A stretch of DNA of 64,000 nucleotides from Clostridium cuniculi (lineage in GTDB: Bacteria; Bacillota; Clostridia; Clostridiales; Clostridiaceae), in contig NZ_SMUS01000011.1 of the NCBI RefSeq assembly GCF_004353185.1, forward strand, positions 1 through 64,000, given 5' to 3'. Shown in pieces: positions 26,213 through 36,146 of this stretch. Numbering within the stretch: the stretch's first letter is position 1; the number at the start of each line of letters is the position of its first letter. The notes beneath the pieces were generated by a model. That model saw only the letters and a list, made by a program, of their open reading frames with translations. It ran no database searches and was not told where the DNA came from. The translations under genes were made by a program, and so were the position numbers.

Positions 26213-27487
26213 TTAATCCTCCAAATCAAGCGTTTCCAAATCCATTGTTATTCTTGCCGAAATAACCTCTGGATTATCATCGCCTAATTCTTTAGTTAAT
26301 AGATCTAATACCTCTTTGGCATCAGCATATCTTTGACATGAGATGAATTCATTAAATTTATCTAATTTGCTTTTTATATTTAATGCAATATTGTTACTCT
26401 GTTGATAAACACTTAAAACATCATTAACTTGTAATCCATAGGATGATTTTTTATAATCTATACTCATATCAGAATTAATCGTTAAAATACTATCATCTTT
26501 GCAAGATGCTAATATAATAGGAGAATGTGTTGTTGCTATAAATTGAACGTTAGGAAAAGTTTTTTCTAATGATTCTACTATCTTCCATTGCCACTTAGGA
26601 TGTAAATGTAAATCTAACTCATCAATTAATACAATACCAGGTGTTATTTCCGTAACCTCATCTAACAAATTAGGATTTAATACGGCCATACGGTATGCGA
26701 TTTCAAGTACCATCCATATTAATGATTGATATCCTGCACTTAAAAGTCCGATAGGCAAAATCTTTTCTCCTTCTCTATACATTAACTCTTCACGCTTTTT
26801 ATCATATAGCACTTTGTTTACATTGGAATCATTCATTATACTCATAAATTTGGCTAATGAATTCTTAACGGCTTCATATTCAGCTATCTTTTGATCTTCC
26901 TGCCATGATACTTGTTCCATTTTTCTACACCAATTTAATAATAGTTTATTATTTGATTCTTGAGATAAACAATCTACATATCCTACATTCCTTGAAAAAT
27001 TATCACTCTTAAAAACATTTTGTGTTTTCTCTCGTTTTTGCGCCCACATTCTAGCTACACTTTGGTAATTTAATATTGGTAGAATAGCATTACTATTTCC
27101 AGATAATTCTCCTGCCTTTCTGCATATATCTCTTGGCTCAATAGTACTCTTTGAAGCTTTTATACTATTCTTTTTTCTTGTCCATGTATAATCTTTATCA
27201 TCTAATTCAACATTACATTCAACCTTTATTGGAGTTATATATTTTATATTATAAGAACCTTGGCCTAATAATTCACTCACACAACGAATTTCATCTTTTG
27301 TAAAATGTTTTGTATTTACTCCATCGATTCCACCCAGGAACCCTCCTAATGCCACAGATATAGCCTCTAAGATCGATGTTTTACCTACTCCGTTATTTCC
27401 TATTATTATATTAAACCCTTTTTTAAAGTTTATTTCCGTATTATCAATCGCTTTAAAATTTGATATTTTTATATTTTTTAAATACAC
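26213..27487 (-). CDS. ptuA: AAA/SMC-like ATPase, PtuA-like (Septu defence)
   Basis: 424 residues, GTG start. Walker A GNNGVGKTS (30-38), ABC-type signature LLSAGYQS (248-255), Walker B IVLIDE (285-290) followed by LDLHLHP, and the switch FIATTHSP near 318. This is the OLD/RloC-like ATP-binding cassette ATPase layout, without a TOPRIM nuclease. With the HNH gene 4 nt downstream it matches Septu type I (PtuA-PtuB), although it is a little shorter than many PtuA proteins. A promoter was not assigned with confidence. Confidence 0.8.
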   Translation of the reverse strand: MYLKNIKISNFKAIDNTEINFKKGFNIIIGNNGVGKTSILEAISVALGGFLGGIDGVNTKHFTKDEIRCVSELLGQGSYNIKYITPIKVECNVELDDKDYTWTRKKNSIKASKSTIEPRDICRKAGELSGNSNAILPILNYQSVARMWAQKREKTQNVFKSDNFSRNVGYVDCLSQESNNKLLLNWCRKMEQVSWQEDQKIAEYEAVKNSLAKFMSIMNDSNVNKVLYDKKREELMYREGEKILPIGLLSAGYQSLIWMVLEIAYRMAVLNPNLLDEVTEITPGIVLIDELDLHLHPKWQWKIVESLEKTFPNVQFIATTHSPIILASCKDDSILTINSDMSIDYKKSSYGLQVNDVLSVYQQSNNIALNIKSKLDKFNEFISCQRYADAKEVLDLLTKELGDDNPEVISARITMDLETLDLED

Positions 27488-27762
27488 CTATTCACCAACT
27501 TTCTTATAATTTAAGTTATATCATATTAATACTTCTCAATTTAATTATTTACATTTCCCTTAAAAATAATCAATTATTATTAATTATACTATTCCAATGA
27601 TTTCTTATCAATATAGAATTCTTTAAAGAAAAAGAAAGGGAATATAATTTAAGAACTTTTATGTCAATTCTCCATTATACTCCCTCCTTAAATTATTTTA
27701 ATTTCTATTTTGTTAATTTGTATTGATTTAATTGTTTTGTATGTAAATACTTATACATTATT

Positions 27763-28554
27763 TTAAAAGTTTTCTTTAATAACTTTTTCAACAATATCTT
27801 TCCCATATTTTTCATATAAATCACCTAACATTTTCTTAGTCATATCTTCCGCCAAAATATTACATACTGTGATTTCAAAATTTAACACTTTGTTAAATAA
27901 ATCATATAAACCAAATTCCTTCAATGTATCTAAGTTCATGCAACTTACGTAATCTAAACAATAATCAACTACTGTTTCAGGTATATTAGTATCGTTATTT
28001 ATATTTAAAATATACTCTTCTAAATGGTCTGTGTCTTCCCCTTCTGATACATTAGCATTATAATGTTCTAATATCATATTTTTTACCTCTAAAATTATAC
28101 CATCGGGTATTTCATATGTTATGTTGTACCTAACCTTCTCATAGTTATATTCACTATGTTCAACTTCCGCAAAGACATTGCATAATCTTATGGTTTTTAT
28201 AACATTTATTATCTCATCATCTATATCATAGTAATCTATGGGTTCATATTTTATTGTATTTAGCTTCTTTACAGCGTCATTGTATTTTATATCAAACCAT
28301 TCACCTTTTAATCTTGCCTTTGCAAAGTGATTATGTAGATTCTTTTCAATATCAATATAATTGAGGCAAGGTTGACTTATAAACCAATCAACTATTTCTT
28401 TTCCTGACGCAGTTTCAATTTGACTAATTCTTTTATAGGGATTTATTGTTACTCCTATTTTAACAGTGCTATCATTTGCCAATAACACATAAACATATCC
28501 TCCATTAGTTTTCTTTAAACTCTTAATTAATTTTAATTCTTTTCTTCTAATCAT
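27763..28554 (-). CDS. GIY-YIG-like (T5orf172/MUG113) domain protein
   Basis: 263 residues from the ATG after AAGGAGG. Residues about 15-100 carry the T5orf172 block: GGYVYVLLANDSTVKIGVTINPYKRISQIETASG...IEKNLHNHFAKARLKGEWF. The GIY-YIG pair is present as YVY and KIG, with the Arg of YKRI and a conserved Glu (IEKNLH). The rest (about 110-263) is an acidic helical domain of unknown role. It could be a nuclease of the defence island or a homing enzyme. The gene stands alone behind the terminator at 28651-28690. Confidence 0.75.
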   Translation of the reverse strand: MIRRKELKLIKSLKKTNGGYVYVLLANDSTVKIGVTINPYKRISQIETASGKEIVDWFISQPCLNYIDIEKNLHNHFAKARLKGEWFDIKYNDAVKKLNTIKYEPIDYYDIDDEIINVIKTIRLCNVFAEVEHSEYNYEKVRYNITYEIPDGIILEVKNMILEHYNANVSEGEDTDHLEEYILNINNDTNIPETVVDYCLDYVSCMNLDTLKEFGLYDLFNKVLNFEITVCNILAEDMTKKMLGDLYEKYGKDIVEKVIKENF

Positions 28555-28650
28555 AATGTTTTCCTCCTTCATATACCTTATAGGTATTACAACTTTATTT
28601 TTATTAATTTATTCTAGCAATCCACCTAATAGGTGAACTCCATTCAATAA

Positions 28651-28690
28651 ACAATACAAAAAGACTAGAAATATTTCATCCTAGTCTTTG
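28651..28690 (-). terminator. Terminator ending the first late segment
   Basis: 9-bp stem AAAGACTAG / CTAGTCTTT (28660-28668 with 28681-28689) and TTTTTG on the minus strand. It stops transcripts coming from the capsid and spike genes before the cargo island. Confidence 0.8.
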
Positions 28691-28719
28691 TTAATTTTCT
28701 GATAAAAAGCAACTTTTAT

Positions 28720-28749
28720 TTGAATATTATTTATATTTTTTCATATAAT
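28720..28749 (+). promoter_or_regulatory. Sigma-A promoter of a third small RNA
   Basis: -35 TTGAAT (28720-28725), 18-nt spacer, -10 TATAAT (28744-28749). No protein gene follows; a terminator hairpin lies 50 nt on. Confidence 0.6.
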
Positions 28750-28755
28750 ATTAAT

Positions 28756-28848
28756 GTAATATGTACACTCATTATGGTAATTTCTATACATATTGCATTT
28801 AGACTCTGTTCTATGATCGAAATTATGAATAGAGTCTATTTTTATTTT
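28756..28848 (+). ncRNA. Candidate small RNA 3
   Basis: About 90 nt from the promoter at 28720-28749 to the terminator stem TAGACTCT / AGAGTCTA (28800-28807 with 28831-28838) with T-rich tail TTTTTATTTT. A TATGTA / TACATA pairing lies in the 5' half. It faces the 3' end of the tail spike gene. Same design as small RNA 1: promoter, 5' hairpin, terminator hairpin. Function unknown. Confidence 0.45.
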
Positions 28849-28866
28849 ACGAATAATATTATTCAA

Positions 28867-31155
28867 TTAAAATAATGTTAAAATAAAATTTTCAACTTCA
28901 ATACTTATATCTTCATTACCTTCCACTGATGGGTGCAATGTGTCACCTGTTCTATATTTATTAAGTCTTAATCCATTTATACCACTTGTATTAAATAAAT
29001 CTAAACACTTAATCCCATATTGATTACACTTTCTTTTTATAGCTTCTGCCTTTAATTGTAAAGTAGTTGTATCGGTAGCTTGTTTTTTGTCAAGTTCTGT
29101 ACTAGGATTAGCCACATTTGTTTTATAACAATTTGCAGTTTGAATAGGGGTAAACAGCGCTAACTTTTTACTAGGATATTTATTTAGTAAACCTATAATT
29201 AATACATTTAATGCTCCATAAGTTGTTGATGTATCAGTACTATCCCAAGTACCAAGTTTTACACTTCCATCATTAGTCATCCCCATTACAGTTATTAAGT
29301 CAGCATTGTCGTCCATTTTTCTATATCTTTCACACATACAATTACCAGTTGACCAAGTGCTTGGATCTTCTGGATTATAGCCAATTTCACTAGCATCTAG
29401 TCTACCAAAATTGTAATCCCATAAGTGTCTATCGTCAGTATGTGCGAAGGTTGTACCACTTATACCATAATTATTAACTGTCATATTGTATTTATTTTTT
29501 ATAATTTCCCACCAATTAGGACGACTATAATTTGTTGATGTTATGCTATCTCCCAAAACATTCCATGTAATGCCTTCTAATTTATTTTGAGTTGTTCCTT
29601 TTTCTCCGAATAATTTTTGCAACCCAATACCTAATTGACTATCGTCTAAAGAAACTTTTACTTTATTAGGATCTTCATATTCTAGTAATGTTGAACCTAA
29701 ATTTATTTGTCTTGGAGCTTCACTAGTTAAATTAAATGAAGTTCTTAAATATTTTGCATTGGTTGGTATAGATAAAGGATTGCTCCATCCACCAGTAACA
29801 CCCGATATATAAATTTTGTTTTCGTCATAAAAAGCGGTGTTATGGTTTTGAGCCATACAAACATGTGACGCTTCTACTTTTATAAATCCACTTGCTTGAT
29901 ATCCATTTACTGTATACACATTTCCAGTATCAGGTTCAATAGCAGTATTTATAGCTTCATCTAATGAGGTATTATAAATATTTGTTGTATCCTCTACAAC
30001 ATTAAAAGGTTCAATAGATTTTAATTTTAATCTCTTGTTTTTCTCAGCTAATGAATTAATAAGCAAATCAATAAAAGATGTATTTACATATCTATTAGTG
30101 GATAGTACACCTTCTTTACATAAAAAAGGTTGTTTGTTTGTTGATTTATAGTTTATAGTAATATATTTAGTATTTTCTGTTGTGGTAAATTTTCTATTAC
30201 TTTCCCATTGGCTAGAACCCCATAATTGTTTTATTGGTAATAAATCTTTATCATACATTACCACTATATTAGTTTCATTAGCAGTATACGTAGTTAAACT
30301 ATCAACTTTTAGGAAAATAGAAGAGTTATAGTCTGAACTTTCTTGCCACCCGTCTTTTGTATAATAACCTCCTTTTATTAAAGTATCATAATCTATTAAA
30401 TTATCACTTTCATAAATTAATTTATATATATCCTTAACTACCGGTATATCATTATTACTTTTCGCACTTAATCTTTTAATTAATTTCTCCATTTCAGTAT
30501 TTGTTATTAAAGTTTCTAAAGAATAAATGGTATCTTCACTAACTTGATATAAATATGTGTTAGCATTTTTTGTATAAGTAAGTCTTATAAATGAAACACC
30601 TGATGGGACTACTATAACTCCACTCCATGTTCCACCCTGTTGACCACTTACAAAAACTTTTGAATTATTATAATACGCAAAATTATTGCTTTCATTTGTT
30701 ATTAATCTTTGACCTTCTGAAACTTGTACATAATCAGTACATTTATAAGTAGTTGACGAAACTTCATTACCATCTTCATAAGATATATATTTATCATAAA
30801 CAAATTGTATATTTAACAATAAATCGTTATTTTTAGTCTTTATGAAATCAGTGTTATTGGCTTTAACAGATTTGGAAGCAAGTTTTATATTTGTTATAGA
30901 TTTATCTTCTGGAACTGCTCCAAATGTTCCTTTACCCGTCATTTTTGCTAATAAACTTTCACTCATATAAGTTTCATCGAATTTACCTAAATTTTTGTTA
31001 ATTTGTGTAACTGAAATGTCTACTGTGTTTTTGTCCATCTTGTTATCATTTAAGCTTTTAATTTCCTTCGCTTTGGTATCCAATTGTTCTCGAAGTTCAG
31101 GTAAATCTTTATTTTCATGTTTATTTATTTTTCTTAACATTTCATTATTATTCAT
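28867..31155 (-). CDS. Tail spike with C-terminal SGNH esterase
   Basis: 762 residues. A coiled coil at the N-terminus (about 1-45) is followed by repeated beta domains with the pattern ...NFAYYNNSKVFVSGQQGGTW.../...NTAFYDENKIYISGVTGGW..., two related modules. The last 230 residues are an SGNH hydrolase: GDSIT (Ser nucleophile), NYGISGTT (Gly), GMTNDG (Asn, usually GTND) and DTLHPS (Asp-x-x-His). It probably de-acylates cell-surface polysaccharide during adsorption. It lies with BppU between tail tube and the cargo island. Confidence 0.85.
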   Translation of the reverse strand: MNNNEMLRKINKHENKDLPELREQLDTKAKEIKSLNDNKMDKNTVDISVTQINKNLGKFDETYMSESLLAKMTGKGTFGAVPEDKSITNIKLASKSVKANNTDFIKTKNNDLLLNIQFVYDKYISYEDGNEVSSTTYKCTDYVQVSEGQRLITNESNNFAYYNNSKVFVSGQQGGTWSGVIVVPSGVSFIRLTYTKNANTYLYQVSEDTIYSLETLITNTEMEKLIKRLSAKSNNDIPVVKDIYKLIYESDNLIDYDTLIKGGYYTKDGWQESSDYNSSIFLKVDSLTTYTANETNIVVMYDKDLLPIKQLWGSSQWESNRKFTTTENTKYITINYKSTNKQPFLCKEGVLSTNRYVNTSFIDLLINSLAEKNKRLKLKSIEPFNVVEDTTNIYNTSLDEAINTAIEPDTGNVYTVNGYQASGFIKVEASHVCMAQNHNTAFYDENKIYISGVTGGWSNPLSIPTNAKYLRTSFNLTSEAPRQINLGSTLLEYEDPNKVKVSLDDSQLGIGLQKLFGEKGTTQNKLEGITWNVLGDSITSTNYSRPNWWEIIKNKYNMTVNNYGISGTTFAHTDDRHLWDYNFGRLDASEIGYNPEDPSTWSTGNCMCERYRKMDDNADLITVMGMTNDGSVKLGTWDSTDTSTTYGALNVLIIGLLNKYPSKKLALFTPIQTANCYKTNVANPSTELDKKQATDTTTLQLKAEAIKRKCNQYGIKCLDLFNTSGINGLRLNKYRTGDTLHPSVEGNEDISIEVENFILTLF

Positions 31156-31225
31156 TTTTAAAACTCCTCCTTTAATTTTTGTTATTTCCTCCTGTTAAAA
31201 CAAAAAAGAGGACTCAATAAAATTA

Positions 31226-32293
31226 TCAATTTATTATATTTCTTGATAAAGGTGTCATATAACATTCACCTGTTTCAATATTGTTTATATGTATATTTGC
31301 CTTTATTAATATCTTATAATTGATATCATCAATATTTAAGCTGTCTACTATATCGCCATCTTTTATAAATTCTATACTTGGCGTAATCTGTTTACCTTGA
31401 ATTGCTACATCAACTATTGTAGACATTCTAGCTTTGATTACCGGTTTACTACCGACAACTTCTTGAAAGAATATTATATGTCCTGTACAACTTTGTACAA
31501 TTAGTTGTGATGAAGAACATCCGCTAACATGAAAGTCATAAGCTGATCTTACTAATTCACTTGCTGCAACTTCGATTGGATTAGTTTCAAATCCTATAGT
31601 AGTAGAACCACTAATCTCTATAGGTTTCAATTTTGTGTTCCTTACAAGCTGATAGTTAACAGTTTCTTCAACTCCATCTATTCTGTTTTGTATAGATTTT
31701 TCAAATTCAGTAACAATATTATCTACCTCATTTGTTTTAGTTACTACCTTGTTATCCAAATCTTTTATAGAATCATCAATTAGCGTTTCACCCTGTTCTA
31801 ACCTATTATTTATATTTGAAATTCTAATATTAAAATCTTCTAGTTTTAACTCAGTTTCTTCTATTATTTTATTTAACTTTATTAATGTATCTATTTGCTC
31901 TGCAGCATTTATCATTTCATCTGATATTAAAGTTGAATTTGTTACATATAAGAAACTTTGTGTTGTTATATTTTGATCTTCATCTCTTATTATTAATTGT
32001 CCGATATTTACACCTAATGAATTTATATAACTATCTTTACATACAATAGTTACTACATTTTCTAAAGTAGATATTCCACCTTCTTCAAATTTATGAATTA
32101 TAGGGATATTATTTTCTTGATTGACTACAACTAAATCAATTTGACAATTAGTTAAATCTTTAGGTTGCCCATCTTCTATGACTGATATTTTAAGAGTTAT
32201 ATCATCTCCATAATTAAATACTAAATTGCTTTTTAATAATTTAGTTGCCTTTGTATCTAAAGAAAACGAATAATGTTTCGATATATCTTGCAT
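31226..32293 (-). CDS. Baseplate upper protein (BppU-like)
   Basis: 355 residues from the ATG (MQDISKHYSF) that follows GGAG; the upstream in-frame ATG at 32359 has no ribosome binding site. The N-terminal domain (about 20-125) is the BppU_N beta sandwich (VFNYGDDITLKISVIEDGQPKDLTNCQIDLVV...). A coiled coil (about 130-220) and a C-terminal beta domain follow. BppU links receptor-binding proteins to the baseplate. It sits just upstream of the spike gene it would hold. Confidence 0.78.
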   Translation of the reverse strand: MQDISKHYSFSLDTKATKLLKSNLVFNYGDDITLKISVIEDGQPKDLTNCQIDLVVVNQENNIPIIHKFEEGGISTLENVVTIVCKDSYINSLGVNIGQLIIRDEDQNITTQSFLYVTNSTLISDEMINAAEQIDTLIKLNKIIEETELKLEDFNIRISNINNRLEQGETLIDDSIKDLDNKVVTKTNEVDNIVTEFEKSIQNRIDGVEETVNYQLVRNTKLKPIEISGSTTIGFETNPIEVAASELVRSAYDFHVSGCSSSQLIVQSCTGHIIFFQEVVGSKPVIKARMSTIVDVAIQGKQITPSIEFIKDGDIVDSLNIDDINYKILIKANIHINNIETGECYMTPLSRNIIN

Positions 32294-32398
32294 GTTTTTA
32301 ATCTCCTTTCTGATATTTTTTCTATACCATTTATCAATTAACAATTCTTGCAAACTCATAAATAGCAGGAGGAAATTAATCCTCCTATGTATTAATTA

Positions 32399-33178
32399 TT
32401 ATTTATCTTCGTCTTCAGCATCTACATAATATGTATAGAATAAAGATGAATGATTTGGATGTTTTTCAATAGAGAAGCTATAAGTTTGTGTTTGGTTTTC
32501 TCTGCTAGTTTGCCCTTCTTCTGAAGTTTCCTTTGATAAAGTAGCTTTAGGGAAATATCTATACTTGTATTTTACAATTTTAAGGTTTGTATCAAATATA
32601 GGTTTCTTTTGAAGTATAGAGAATACTAATGCACTACTTCCGTCTCCACCTACTTCATAATATACATCTTGTGCTTGTCCCATATAGCTATATGCACTTA
32701 CGAAGACACTATCTCCTTCTTTTGCTTCTGCTTGAGCTATAGTTAAAGTTGTTCCGCTAATTGTATATCCTGTAGTTTTTTCTAAAGGTTTATTGTTTAA
32801 ATATACAACTATCTCATCTTCATCATTTGGTGTTTGTGGTAATGTTATTGTTTTTTCACTAGCAAGAACATAAGTCTTTGGATGAACAAACTTTTTAATT
32901 ACACCAGTTCTTTCTATTGCTCCCCATTTTGCATTTGATAAATTAATATCATTTTTTACAGAAACTAATTCAAGAGTAACTTCTTCTTCTCCAGGAATAG
33001 TATAAATAACTTGATTCTTTATACCTCCTCTAACTTTAGTTTCTGAAGCAGTTTGTGATAAGTTTTCACTTTCAAGTGCATCTAAGAATATTTGCACCCC
33101 GTCGCTATTTGTTATAACCCAATCACTTACTGAAATTTCTAAAAGGTCTTCGCCAAAATATTTATTTGCTTGTCCCAT
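32399..33178 (-). CDS. Major tail tube protein
   Basis: 259 residues, almost all beta strands, with an Ig-like insertion (about 105-165: TLPQTPNDEDEIVVYLNNKPLEKTTGYTISGTTLTI). It begins MGQANKYFGEDLLEISVSDWVITNSDG, typical of tail tube proteins of Clostridium siphophages. Position after the neck genes supports the call. ATG with AGGAGG. Confidence 0.7.
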   Translation of the reverse strand: MGQANKYFGEDLLEISVSDWVITNSDGVQIFLDALESENLSQTASETKVRGGIKNQVIYTIPGEEEVTLELVSVKNDINLSNAKWGAIERTGVIKKFVHPKTYVLASEKTITLPQTPNDEDEIVVYLNNKPLEKTTGYTISGTTLTIAQAEAKEGDSVFVSAYSYMGQAQDVYYEVGGDGSSALVFSILQKKPIFDTNLKIVKYKYRYFPKATLSKETSEEGQTSRENQTQTYSFSIEKHPNHSSLFYTYYVDAEDEDK

Positions 33179-33220
33179 TCAATTTCCTCCTTTATTATTT
33201 TAATTTATATTTAATAATCC

Positions 33221-34090
33221 CTAATTATCTGCTTTCTTGAACACACTATCATAAGGATTATTATTTACGTTTAATTTTGATACAATATTAGGAATATCTA
33301 AATCTTCACCATTCTTTTTAGTCATACCACTAGCTTTAAAACAGACTATGTCTTCCCTATTTAATTGTTTCATTAGGCTATAGAAGTCTGCCATTAATCT
33401 GTAATATGTAAAATCTGAAATGTTATCACATCTTACATTGGTAGATACAAAAGCTAAAATTGCCTCTATATCCATATCACCTTTTCCAGAATTCATTTTT
33501 GCATCAATATATTTTTGTGCTGTTTTAGTAGGTGCAACTAATGGTTCAAATAATAGATTTTGTTCCATGACAATTTTTCTAAATTCATAAAAATTATAAG
33601 AATCAATACATGCTATCAATTCATCATTTTCATCATAAATATCAAAACACTGAATTTTATCATTGTATACAACTTTCTTTTTTATAGCCATTGTCATCAT
33701 TTCTATGATTTCGCTCTCAAAATGTTGAAGGCTTAAATTTTTATATACCTTCTCATTTAAAATCATATTTTTTATATCTTCGCTGCTACTAATTAAATCC
33801 TTTTTTTCTTTATATGTTAATTTATTTATTTCCTTTATTTTTTTTACTATTTCACATGAAGTTCTATCTGTATCAATAAAAGATTTCAGATAATCGAATA
33901 AATTATCAAACTCTAATAAACTAATTCCTTCTTGTCTTCTCTTATTGTTTAATTGAGGTATATCTAAGATTAAATATTTTGCAGCCAACTCCTTAAACCT
34001 TTCATACTCCATTATTCCTATCGGATATAAATCTAAATCGTTTTTCATTTGAATAGGTTTCATTAGATAATTTCTTAAATCAACCATCAT
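33221..34090 (-). CDS. Hypothetical structural or assembly protein
   Basis: About 290 residues from the ATG at 34090, which overlaps the stop of the upstream gene as ATGA; a longer frame to 34144 lies inside that gene. Helical, acidic. It sits between the putative tail terminator and the tail tube. A neck or tail assembly role is inferred from position only. Confidence 0.6.
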   Translation of the reverse strand: MMVDLRNYLMKPIQMKNDLDLYPIGIMEYERFKELAAKYLILDIPQLNNKRRQEGISLLEFDNLFDYLKSFIDTDRTSCEIVKKIKEINKLTYKEKKDLISSSEDIKNMILNEKVYKNLSLQHFESEIIEMMTMAIKKKVVYNDKIQCFDIYDENDELIACIDSYNFYEFRKIVMEQNLLFEPLVAPTKTAQKYIDAKMNSGKGDMDIEAILAFVSTNVRCDNISDFTYYRLMADFYSLMKQLNREDIVCFKASGMTKKNGEDLDIPNIVSKLNVNNNPYDSVFKKADN

Positions 34091-34668
34091 CGAATCACTC
34101 TTCCTAATGGTGTTGTTTGAATTGAAAATCTCATAGAGCTCCATAACATGTTACTATTATTACTTAATCTATTTACTGCAATATCATCTAAAATAAATTT
34201 TAAATTTCCTAATTCTTCAATATAATCTTCATCATCTATATATAAACCATCAAATATATTGGCTATCTTGTGGGATATTTCATATAATCTCAATCCTGTA
34301 GTAATTTCAAAATATTCAGCAGGGGAAACTATATTAATATCCAAATATATTACATTATCTCCATTTTGAAATGTTGCAGATGGAGTATTTAGAAATATGA
34401 AACTACATAAATCTATCTTCATATCAGGATTAAATGGCAGTAATGTTATTAAATCCTTAACATCTTCTTCAGTTAAATCAGGTTGATCTATTTTTGTATT
34501 GTCGTATTTAAGACCTTTTTTAGACAATGGATTTTTTGTATTATAATACACCAATCTTTTAATCTCTTGGTTTTCAATTATTTTTTCATGTGTATATTGT
34601 AATAACATACTCACCTTTTTTAATTTAGAACTTACAGTATTTAAATACTTATTGTTAATATCATTCAT
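34087..34668 (-). CDS. Putative neck/tail terminator protein
   Basis: 193 residues. Helical N-terminus, then a strand-rich part (MKIDLCSFIFLNTPSATFQNGDNVIYLDINIVS...RLYEISHKIANIFDGLYI...MLWSSMRFSIQTTPLGRVIR). This resembles the fold order of head-tail connector/tail terminator proteins. Its stop overlaps the next start (ATGA). Family not named. Confidence 0.5.
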   Translation of the reverse strand: MNDINNKYLNTVSSKLKKVSMLLQYTHEKIIENQEIKRLVYYNTKNPLSKKGLKYDNTKIDQPDLTEEDVKDLITLLPFNPDMKIDLCSFIFLNTPSATFQNGDNVIYLDINIVSPAEYFEITTGLRLYEISHKIANIFDGLYIDDEDYIEELGNLKFILDDIAVNRLSNNSNMLWSSMRFSIQTTPLGRVIR

Positions 34669-34676
34669 TCACTCAC

Positions 34677-35642
34677 CTACCTAACCAATGATATATCTTT
34701 TTCTACTTTAATTTCTTTGTTGACCAAGTATTTTAGAGTTATAAAATCACCGTAAACATTACATTTAATTTGAATTTGTGAACTATCTTGACTTATAATT
34801 TCAATAGAATCAGAATAATCTTCTATTTCCCATGTTCCATCAGGATTGCTTATTGTGTAAGTTTCAGTTTGTCCTTTTCTAATTGAATCAGCACCACTTA
34901 TTGTATATTCAATAGGAGTAGTTGGTTCATCTATAGAAGGTAAATCACCATTGTATGCAATACCATTTTTAATATCATCATAGCCCTCCATATAATTGCC
35001 TTTCTTACATGTAAAAGTAAGTAAATTATTATTATATGTAGAAATATCTCCAACCACATATATTCCCATTTTAGAATTTCCAAATATAAATCTAGTATTA
35101 AGTGGTATGTTTTCTGTAATCGAATTTCTTTGAACCGTTACTTTTATCTTTGTATCAACATCGGATAATATTTCGCTAGATGATGAAAATATTTTTACAC
35201 CATAACTTTCTCCTTCTGCTATACAAGGAATTTCTAAATCTTCACTTAGTTTAATTTTTTGATTACAATGTTGAAAATAATTCACATCATAACCACGTTT
35301 ATTCATAGGCTTAGACATACATAGATAATAATCATCTACCCCTGTAACCTCATTTGTATGCATTAAGCAACTTCCGATCTTAACAAGATTAGGATAATTT
35401 TTAACTTCCCACATAAAATCAGAATCACTTGTATTTTTATTGTTTTTATATTCCATCAACACTTTACTAGGAGTGTTGTCAATAAATACTTTTTTTGCTT
35501 TGCTACTATTAATAAGTACATCAAATTCAGTTACAACATTTTTATTTGCTTCTTCGTATTGAATCAACATATCATCAATTATAGCTTGCCTACAAGTTTT
35601 ACCATATGTACCGTTAATTTTTCTAATATAGCTTAAATTCAT
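34677..35642 (-). CDS. Neck protein with C-terminal Ig-like domain
   Basis: 321 residues. The N-terminal 230 residues are a beta-rich connector (IRKINGTYGKTCRQAIIDDMLIQYEEANKN). The last about 85 residues form an Ig/BIG-like domain beginning YTISGADSIRKGQTETYTISNPDGTWEIED. Such domains on phage head or neck proteins bind weakly to cell surfaces. It lies between head and tail genes. Confidence 0.6.
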   Translation of the reverse strand: MNLSYIRKINGTYGKTCRQAIIDDMLIQYEEANKNVVTEFDVLINSSKAKKVFIDNTPSKVLMEYKNNKNTSDSDFMWEVKNYPNLVKIGSCLMHTNEVTGVDDYYLCMSKPMNKRGYDVNYFQHCNQKIKLSEDLEIPCIAEGESYGVKIFSSSSEILSDVDTKIKVTVQRNSITENIPLNTRFIFGNSKMGIYVVGDISTYNNNLLTFTCKKGNYMEGYDDIKNGIAYNGDLPSIDEPTTPIEYTISGADSIRKGQTETYTISNPDGTWEIEDYSDSIEIISQDSSQIQIKCNVYGDFITLKYLVNKEIKVEKDISLVR

Positions 35643-35660
35643 TACAACCCTCCTTCCCGA

Positions 35661-36131
35661 TTAATAAGGTAATAAAAACTTCCCTGTTAACCTATGTTTA
35701 GTATTGTAATTTGCTAATTTAGTTAAAAATAAATTTCTTTTGTAAGTAATCATATTTATAAAACTTGTTCTTTCTGCTGCAGGCGAAAATACTTTGATAT
35801 CATCACCTAAATATTTTTGCATTGTCTTTAATTTAACTAATTCCTCATCAAAATATTTAACTACCATCATATCACTAATTAAATCTTCTTCTATTGCTGT
35901 TAAATCAAAATTAAACTGTTCCATAAAATCATTCTTATCCAAGAAATTTATATTTTGTTGAACCGCTATTAAAGGTTGTATTTCATTTAAAGAATCCTCT
36001 AATAACTCTAAAGTTCTTTGAGATAATATTTCCTCAAACTCTTCCTCTGTAACACCGCTGATACAGAAATACTCTTTATCTTGTTTAATTTTTCTGATAA
36101 ATCTATCAGTTACATTTTCATAAGGAGTCAT
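35661..36131 (-). CDS. Putative head-tail connector protein
   Basis: 156 residues, mainly alpha-helical, acidic in the middle (MEQFNFDLTAIEEDLISDMMVVKYFDEELVKLKTM). Small helical proteins at this place (after capsid, before tail tube) are usually adaptor or connector proteins of the gp6/gp15 kind. Role inferred from order and size. Confidence 0.5.
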   Translation of the reverse strand: MTPYENVTDRFIRKIKQDKEYFCISGVTEEEFEEILSQRTLELLEDSLNEIQPLIAVQQNINFLDKNDFMEQFNFDLTAIEEDLISDMMVVKYFDEELVKLKTMQKYLGDDIKVFSPAAERTSFINMITYKRNLFLTKLANYNTKHRLTGKFLLPY

Positions 36132-36146
36132 AATAACCCTCCTTTA

